Source: an uncultured Oscillospiraceae bacterium (GTDB lineage Bacteria; Bacillota; Clostridia; Oscillospirales; Ruminococcaceae). Taken from it: DNA of 17,739 nt. Where the stretch lies: positions 1 to 17,739 of the forward strand of contig UQSL01000038.1 in NCBI GenBank assembly GCA_900543705.1. Direction: 5' to 3'. The notes beneath the pieces are model-generated. The model saw only the letters and a list, made by a program, of their open reading frames with translations, was not told the origin of the DNA and searched no databases. How positions within the stretch are numbered: position 1 is the first letter of the stretch; every line of letters starts with the position of its first letter. Position numbers and translations under genes: made by a program. Positions 12,651-17,739 of the stretch are shown one piece after another.

Positions 12651-13503
12651 AGCGCCCTGTGTCTTTCTCGTATTGGATAAACCGCTTCTTGATGGCCTCC
12701 ATCCGTTTCACAACCCCGCTGTGATTTTTGTACCCCAGCCTGTCCGCAATTTCCTCGTAGGTTTGGCCCTCCACCCGCAGTTCCAAAATCTCCATATCCT
12801 TATCCGACAGGGTAGCCTTGAACCGCTGGCAGAAGTCCTCAGCCTCCACTTGCATGGTGAAGTCCCCTGCTGGGTCTGCAATCTCATGGATGCCGCTGTT
12901 CTCGTCCTCTATACAGGCTTCCAGCGAAACCGTCTGTACCCTCTTGGAACGGGTGTGATACCATTTCCGCAAAAAGTCCTTGCGAACATTGGTGTCCCAC
13001 GGTTCAAAGTCCTCGTCACAGGGCATCTCCCGCACCGCATCTAAAACAGGCTGCCAACCCTGTTCCTTGATGGCGCGTTTGACCGCCAAGGAGAAAACCT
13101 CCGAAACATATTCCGGCGGGAAGAACGGGATGGGCGTATGGGGCGGCATACGAAACAGGACTTGCAGTCCCCAGCCGGTGATCTGTTCCACGCCCTTGAC
13201 CCATAGAGGCAGGGCGTAGGATAAACGCCAAACGGGACACCAGCCCGTGTAATGCTCCTTCCAGCCGCCGAAGCCGAAGTGGGGAAACGCAAGGGACGCG
13301 GCGGCGTCCATAATCTCTTTCAAAAACTGGTCGCTGTCAACCAGCGAGATCAGTTCCTCCGAGGCGGCGAGAGCGGACAAGTCCCGCGGCAGTCGGCGGA
13401 TGGTGGGGTATTGGGAGAACAGATCTTCCGGTAGGAAGTAGATCAAGGACAGATAGCGGATATTGCTGTCATAGGGAAACTGGACAAACGAAGGGCCGTT
13501 CAT
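12649..13503 (-). CDS. Sigma-70 region-4-like regulator of a mobile element
   Basis: 284 residues. The C-terminal part, from about residue 230 (LSDKDMEILELRVEGQTYEEIADRLGYKNHSGVVKRMEAIKKRF), is a region-4/LuxR-like helix-turn-helix as in sigma-70 family factors. The N-terminal 200 or so residues, Trp/Pro/Phe-rich with FPHFGFGGWKEHYTGWCPVW, show no recognisable region 2. It may therefore be a DNA-binding regulator, not a full sigma factor. ATG 13503 (MNGPSFVQF) has AAAGGAGG at eight bases; sixteen further codons (to 13551) lack a site. It is the first gene of the minus-strand module, transcribed from the promoter at 13570-13598, and could act on the inverted repeat over that promoter. Confidence 0.7.
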   Translation of the reverse strand: MNGPSFVQFPYDSNIRYLSLIYFLPEDLFSQYPTIRRLPRDLSALAASEELISLVDSDQFLKEIMDAAASLAFPHFGFGGWKEHYTGWCPVWRLSYALPLWVKGVEQITGWGLQVLFRMPPHTPIPFFPPEYVSEVFSLAVKRAIKEQGWQPVLDAVREMPCDEDFEPWDTNVRKDFLRKWYHTRSKRVQTVSLEACIEDENSGIHEIADPAGDFTMQVEAEDFCQRFKATLSDKDMEILELRVEGQTYEEIADRLGYKNHSGVVKRMEAIKKRFIQYEKDTGR

Positions 13504-13556
13504 GGGTGAAACCTCCTTTCCTTTGAGAATTGATGAAGTCCATCTATCCATCTATT

Positions 13557-13577
13557 TATATACGACATAAGTATATA
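13557..13577. promoter_or_regulatory. Inverted repeat over the module promoter (possible operator)
   Basis: TATATAC (13557-13563) and GTATATA (13571-13577) form a perfect 7-7-7 inverted repeat. It overlaps the -10 box of the minus-strand promoter and the expected start of transcription. A repressor or the sigma-like protein itself could bind here. The AT-rich composition makes chance possible. Confidence 0.45.
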
Positions 13578-13598
13578 CGTTTTGTTCCTATATGGCAA
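13570..13598 (-). promoter_or_regulatory. Promoter of the mobile-element operon
   Basis: On the minus strand, TTGCCA (plus 13593-13598), 17-base spacer, TATACT (plus 13570-13575). Transcription would begin near 13563, with a leader of about 60 bases to the sigma-like gene. Confidence 0.65.
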
Positions 13599-13670
13599 AA
13601 TATTTTTTCGTAGTTAAAAACGGGCGTATTCAGCAGTGTTTCATTCTGATGTGTTCAGGGTAGAATTATG

Positions 13671-13699
13671 TTGGAAATTGCCAGCCCATATGCTATAAT
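13671..13699 (+). promoter_or_regulatory. Promoter of the hsd operon
   Basis: TTGGAA (13671-13676), 17-base spacer with TGC just before the -10, TATAAT (13694-13699). Expected transcription start is near 13706. It is divergent from the mobile-module promoter. Confidence 0.78.
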
Positions 13700-13746
13700 T
13701 ATTTTGAGTTTTTGTGCCCATAACAGTACTACAAAGGGGAATGTGC

Positions 13747-16107
13747 ATGGATAAGAGAAAATTAACAGAACAAGAAATCCGCACAAGATATATTACCCCT
13801 GCGATATCGAAGGCGGGTTGGTCTGCTTCTCAGATACGGGAAGAGTATGCCATAACGAAAGGTCGCATTATTGCCAGAGGTGGTACATATAAGCGCGATA
13901 GGGCCAAATTTGCAGATTATGTTTTATTCATCAAGCCGCATATTCCGTTGGCCATTGTAGAGGCAAAAGACAACAATCACGCTGTTTCGGATGGAATGCA
14001 ACAAGCTCTTGATTATGCGGAGAGGTTGTTAATTCCATTTGTATTCACGTCCAATGGTGATGGGTTTACTTTTCATAACCGCATGAATAGCGGAAGCGAC
14101 AAGGAAGTTTTCTTGACCCTTGAACAATTCCCCTCACCAGATACGCTTTGGGCGATGTATAAAGAAGGCACCGGGCTTACTGCACAGCAGGAAGCAGTCA
14201 TTACAGAACCCTACTATACGGCACGAGAAGACCGAACGCCAAGGTACTACCAGCTAAATGCCATCAATTTAACTGTTGAGGCGATTGCGCGTGGGCAGAA
14301 CCGTGTTTTGTTGGTGATGGCAACCGGCACAGGTAAAACATTTACAGCATTTCAGATCATTTGGCGCTTGTGGAAATCTGGTGTGAAAAAGCGGATTTTG
14401 TATTTGGCTGATCGCAACGCTTTAATAGACCAAACCTATGTCAACGATTTTTCACCGTTTAAGGACAAAATGACGATTGTTCGCAATCGCAAGGTTGATA
14501 AATCTTATGAAATCTATCTGGCGTTGTATCAAGGCTTGACCGGGGATGGCGATAAGGAAATCTTTAAGCAGTTCTCTCCGGGGTTTTTCGACTTGATTAT
14601 CATTGATGAGTGTCACCGTGGCAGTGCAAAAGAGGACAGCGAATGGCGCGCTGTATTAAACTACTTTACCGCAGCAACGCAAATCGGTTTGACCGCAACA
14701 CCGAAAGAAACAAAGGATATTTCCAATGTTGATTATTTCGGGGAGCCGATTTATACCTATTCCCTCAAACAAGGGATAGAGGACGGCTTTTTAGCACCGT
14801 ATCGTGTCATTCGGGTTTTGCTGGATAAGGATGCAGAAGGATTCCGCCCCTACAAAGGTCAAACTGACAAATATGGTAATGAAATCCTTGACCGGGAGTA
14901 CAACACGAAAGACTATGACCGCGAATTGGTGCTGGAACAGCGAACCCACATGGTTGCAAAAGTCGTTTCCAACTATCTAAAAAAGCACAATCTGCGCTAT
15001 GACAAAACCATTTTCTTCTGTGTTGATACCGAACATGCTGACCGGATGCGCCAAGCACTTGTCAACGAAAACGCCGATCTTGTAAAAGAAGACGAGCGCT
15101 ATGTCATGCGCATCACCGGCGATGATGACATCGGCAAAAAGCAGATTGATGCCTTCCGCGATGTTTCAAGCCGTTATCCTGTGCTGGTGACCACTTCTAA
15201 ATTGCTTACCACCGGCGTGGATGTGCAGATGGTGAAGTTTATTGTGCTTGACGCCAATATCAACAGTATGACGGAGTTCAAACAGATCATTGGACGAGGA
15301 ACCCGTGTGCGCGAAGACCTCGGCAAAATGTTTTTTACTATTTTCGATTTTAGAGATTCTACACGACTTTTTGCTGACCCGGACTTTGATGGCCCGGTTG
15401 AGCAGGACGATTCTTTCACGCCATCAGAGGATGGACAAATACCCGATCTGCCCGGTGATCCGCCAACGGAGCCAGAAGAACCGGATTTCCCTGAGGAACC
15501 GGAATATCCAGGGGCAGGGGACGAGGAACACAAGCACGAGCGCCGTATGAAATACTTTGTTGACAATGTAGAAGTGACCGTACTCAAACAAAGGGTTCAA
15601 TACATTGACAAGGACGGCAAGCTGATTACAGAATCCCTTACTGATTACACCAAGCGCAATGTGCTTGATCAGTATGCTACTTTGGAGGATTTCCTTACCG
15701 CGTGGAACAGCGCAGAGCGCAAGCAGGTAATCCTTGATGAGTTTGCAAGCCAAGGCGTGCTTTTGGAAGAATTGCAAGAGCAAATCGGCCGAGAGTTTGA
15801 CCCCTTTGATTTGGTGTGTCATATTGCCTACGACCAACCGCCGCTTACCAGAAAAGAACGTGCTAACAACGTGAAAAAGCGCAACTATTTTGCTAAATAT
15901 GGCGAACAGGCGCAAGCAGTCTTAAATGCTCTGTTGGAAAAGTATGCGGATTCCGGCGTTGTCAATTTGGAAAGCATGGATGTGTTGAAGGTAAATCCCA
16001 TTAGGGAATTTGGCACGCCGCAATTCATCGTGAACAAGATTTTTAAGGGCAAGGCTGATTTTACCGCCGCTCTACGCGAATTAGAAAGCGAACTGTACGT
16101 CGCTTAA
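13747..16107 (+). CDS. hsdR: Type I restriction endonuclease R subunit
   Basis: 786 residues. It works with HsdM and HsdS: it translocates DNA with ATP and cuts when unmethylated target sites are bound. The N-terminal nuclease domain has Asp57 and E-A-K at Glu72/Lys74. The SF2 motor has Walker A ATGTGKT (Lys197), DECH (Asp287-His290), TATP (316-319) and motif VI QIIGRGTRVRED (Gln513-Arg517). An acidic, proline-rich linker (about 551-595: QDDSFTPSEDGQ to EEPEYPGAGDEE) separates the motor from an EcoEI-like C-terminal domain that contacts the methylase core. The start at ATG 13747 has AAGGGGA six bases upstream. The open frame begins at GTG 13714, too close to the expected transcription start. 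It lies 17 bases before hsdM. It looks intact, and its AT-richer composition differs from the GC-rich mobile module beside it. Confidence 0.95.
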   Translation: MDKRKLTEQEIRTRYITPAISKAGWSASQIREEYAITKGRIIARGGTYKRDRAKFADYVLFIKPHIPLAIVEAKDNNHAVSDGMQQALDYAERLLIPFVFTSNGDGFTFHNRMNSGSDKEVFLTLEQFPSPDTLWAMYKEGTGLTAQQEAVITEPYYTAREDRTPRYYQLNAINLTVEAIARGQNRVLLVMATGTGKTFTAFQIIWRLWKSGVKKRILYLADRNALIDQTYVNDFSPFKDKMTIVRNRKVDKSYEIYLALYQGLTGDGDKEIFKQFSPGFFDLIIIDECHRGSAKEDSEWRAVLNYFTAATQIGLTATPKETKDISNVDYFGEPIYTYSLKQGIEDGFLAPYRVIRVLLDKDAEGFRPYKGQTDKYGNEILDREYNTKDYDRELVLEQRTHMVAKVVSNYLKKHNLRYDKTIFFCVDTEHADRMRQALVNENADLVKEDERYVMRITGDDDIGKKQIDAFRDVSSRYPVLVTTSKLLTTGVDVQMVKFIVLDANINSMTEFKQIIGRGTRVREDLGKMFFTIFDFRDSTRLFADPDFDGPVEQDDSFTPSEDGQIPDLPGDPPTEPEEPDFPEEPEYPGAGDEEHKHERRMKYFVDNVEVTVLKQRVQYIDKDGKLITESLTDYTKRNVLDQYATLEDFLTAWNSAERKQVILDEFASQGVLLEELQEQIGREFDPFDLVCHIAYDQPPLTRKERANNVKKRNYFAKYGEQAQAVLNALLEKYADSGVVNLESMDVLKVNPIREFGTPQFIVNKIFKGKADFTAALRELESELYVA

Positions 16108-16124
16108 CATAGGAGGAAAACACG

Positions 16125-17567
16125 ATGGCCGTTTCAGGCACTACAAAAGCGCTCAAGGATATCATGCGCATAGACGCTGGTATCAATGGCGATGCACAGT
16201 ATATCGAGCAAATAACATGGATGCTGTTTCTAAAGGCTTTTGACTATAAAGAACAGGAATGGGAACTGACAGAGGATGACTACTATCCCATTGTTCCAAC
16301 GGAATATCGTTGGGGCACTTGGGCTACCGACGCCGAAGGGACAACCGGCGACGCTTTGCTTGCGCACATTGACACTATGTTCTCCGCTTTGCGTGGCCTT
16401 GATATCAGCGACGACCCAAAGCACCGCAAATGGCTTATTAGAAGCATTATGGAAGGCGTCAACAACTTTATGAAGTCCGGTACCCTGCTGCGCCAAGTCA
16501 TCAATAAAATCAATGCTGATATTGATTTCGACGCAATGCCTTCCGGCCACCTGTTTAACGGTCTGTACGAAACCATGCTGAAAGACTTGCAAAGCGCGGG
16601 CAAATCCGGCGAATTTTATACGCCGCGCCCTGTTACCCGCTTTATTGTGGAACAGGTCAATCCAAAGCTGGGCGAAACAGTCCTTGACCCGGCCTGTGGA
16701 ACAGGCGGATTTTTGACCAGCGTAATTGACCGCTTTACTGTCAACACAACCGAGGAATACAAAACTTTACAGCGCACAATTAAGGGTATCGAGAAAAAGC
16801 CTTTTCCTTATCTGCTTTGCGTCACCAACCTGATCGCACACGGCATTGATGTGCCGGACATTCGCCACGATAATACACTGAGAACCCCGACAACGGATTA
16901 CACGGCCAAGGACAAGGTGGATGTTATTGTTACCAATCCGCCATTTGGCGGTGCAGAAGAAAAAGCGATTTCCCAGTCTGTTCCCGCAGAGTTGCGCAAC
17001 TCTGAAACCGCCGACCTGTTTTTGGTGCATATGATGGCGCTCCTAAAAGATGGGGGTCGCTGCGGCCTCGTTTTACCAGATGGATTTTTATTTGGCACCG
17101 GCGTGAAGGCCGCGATCAAAAAGAAACTGCTGGAAGAATGCAATCTGCATACCATTATCCGTCTGCCCAAGGATGTGTTTGCGCCCTATACCAATATTAA
17201 CACGAACCTGCTGTTTTTTACAAAGGGAACGCCAACTAAGGGCGTCTGGTACTACCGTTTGGAGATGCCAAAGGGGTATAAGCATTTTTCCAAAACTCGC
17301 CCCATGTTGGATGAGCACTTCCAGCCAGTGCGTGATTGGTGGAAAAACAAAGTGGAAAGCGATGTGTCGCAGTTTGTGCCAGCGGAAGATATCGCTGCCG
17401 CTGACTACAATCTGGATTTTTGCGGTTTCCCGCATGGTACAGAAGAAATCTTGCCGCCGGAGCAGTTTATTCCGCAGTATCTAAATGAAAAGGCCGTTCT
17501 TTCCGCCCGCATTGAGGAAATCTTAGGGCGCATTTCTGCTGCCATGACGCAGGAGGATATGCTATGA
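16125..17567 (+). CDS. hsdM: Type I restriction-modification N6-adenine methyltransferase (M subunit)
   Basis: 480 residues. It methylates adenine within the HsdS-defined target, protecting host DNA. The N-terminal HsdM_N domain (IEQITWMLFLKAFDYKEQ) is followed by GEFYTPRPVTRFIVE, the SAM-binding motif I DPACGTGGF (Asp188), and the catalytic motif IV NPPF (Asn271-Phe274). GLVLPDGFLFG and TNINTNLLFFTKG follow. AGGAGG at 16111-16116 is eight bases from ATG 16125. The stop overlaps the hsdS start (ATGA), implying coupled translation of the M and S subunits. No damage is visible, so the modification function is probably active. Confidence 0.96.
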   Translation: MAVSGTTKALKDIMRIDAGINGDAQYIEQITWMLFLKAFDYKEQEWELTEDDYYPIVPTEYRWGTWATDAEGTTGDALLAHIDTMFSALRGLDISDDPKHRKWLIRSIMEGVNNFMKSGTLLRQVINKINADIDFDAMPSGHLFNGLYETMLKDLQSAGKSGEFYTPRPVTRFIVEQVNPKLGETVLDPACGTGGFLTSVIDRFTVNTTEEYKTLQRTIKGIEKKPFPYLLCVTNLIAHGIDVPDIRHDNTLRTPTTDYTAKDKVDVIVTNPPFGGAEEKAISQSVPAELRNSETADLFLVHMMALLKDGGRCGLVLPDGFLFGTGVKAAIKKKLLEECNLHTIIRLPKDVFAPYTNINTNLLFFTKGTPTKGVWYYRLEMPKGYKHFSKTRPMLDEHFQPVRDWWKNKVESDVSQFVPAEDIAAADYNLDFCGFPHGTEEILPPEQFIPQYLNEKAVLSARIEEILGRISAAMTQEDML

Positions 17568-17739
17568 AAGCCGCAGATTTGAGAAAGGCAATTTTACAGG
17601 CGGCAGTTCAGGGCAGGCTGGTGCCACAGGATAAAAACGATGAGCCTGCATCCGAATTGCTCAAACGGATACAGGCTGAAAAAGCTGCACTTGTTAAAAA
17701 TGGTAAGCTAAAAAAAGAAAAGCCTTTGCCGCAAATTAC
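17564..17739 (+). CDS. hsdS: Type I restriction specificity subunit, N-terminal fragment (cut by window end)
   Basis: ATG 17564, overlapping the hsdM stop, with AGGAGG seven bases upstream. The 58 visible residues read MKAADLRKAILQAAVQGRLVPQ, then NDEPASELLKRIQAEKAAL and KLKKEKPLPQI. This is the characteristic N-terminal lead-in of many HsdS proteins (the L..AI..G.LVPQ..NDEPASELL pattern). The target-recognition domains that determine the methylated sequence lie beyond the window, so neither specificity nor intactness can be judged. Confidence 0.9.
   Translation, partial: MKAADLRKAILQAAVQGRLVPQDKNDEPASELLKRIQAEKAALVKNGKLKKEKPLPQI

Noticed and set aside
13557..13620. Short AT-rich repeats as a possible CRISPR-like or iteron array
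   Set aside because: Only one inverted repeat and scattered ATATACG/ATCTATC words are present; there is no regular repeat-spacer pattern.
13714..13746. GTG 13714 or ATG 13741 as the hsdR start
   Set aside because: GTG 13714 lies only about eight bases from the expected transcription start, and ATG 13741 abuts the ribosome binding site; ATG 13747 has proper spacing.

Overview
The window looks like the chromosome of a gut-type, low-to-mid GC Clostridia bacterium, probably Oscillospirales/Ruminococcaceae. This rests on gene content and order (ddl-murI-DUF1934-argS), GGAGG-type ribosome binding sites with some TTG/GTG starts, sigma-A-type TTGACA/TATAAT promoters, and a MobV/Cys-rich-VLP/sigma-like mobile module of the kind common in Firmicutes. 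No species can be named from the sequence alone.

Region 1 (1-6547, + strand) is housekeeping. It holds the end of D-Ala-D-Ala ligase, glutamate racemase, a DUF1934 (YwiB-like) protein overlapping arginyl-tRNA synthetase, a hairpin terminator, a homocysteine S-methyltransferase-type protein, a CDP-alcohol phosphatidyltransferase and a DegV lipid-binding protein. Two of these make peptidoglycan precursors, and the CDP-alcohol enzyme and DegV concern phospholipids and fatty acids.

Region 2 (6548-10334) is a set of short transcription units on both strands. It has a small flavodoxin-like gene (-) with a terminator, then a well-formed promoter driving a family 4 glycosyltransferase (+). The glycosyltransferase overlaps by ATGA with a gutted plsC acyltransferase pseudogene. 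Converging on this from the other strand is a flavin reductase gene (-) that overlaps by ATGA with a second pseudogene. That one is a multiply frameshifted hypothetical protein carrying the GIIGGADGP motif. The two broken genes meet end to end at one hairpin terminator.

Region 3 (10353-10742) holds a perfect consensus promoter, a degenerate tRNA-Leu copy that refolds as a long hairpin and ends in its own terminator, a small structured spacer, then an intact tRNA-Leu(CAA) with its terminator.

Region 4 (about 10742-13600, mostly - strand) is a mobilizable-element module. From its promoter it runs sigma-70-region-4-like regulator, Cys-rich VLP protein, MobV relaxase, and a 60-residue accessory protein, ending at a 16-bp bidirectional terminator. 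An inverted repeat overlaps the -10 of its promoter. No integrase is visible. A gene tail without a start sits between the tRNA and the module.

Region 5 (13671 to the window end, + strand) is a type I restriction-modification operon, hsdR-hsdM-hsdS. It is transcribed divergently from the mobile module by its own promoter, and hsdS runs off the window. It is probably cargo of, or co-acquired with, the mobile module, but the far element boundary is not in view.
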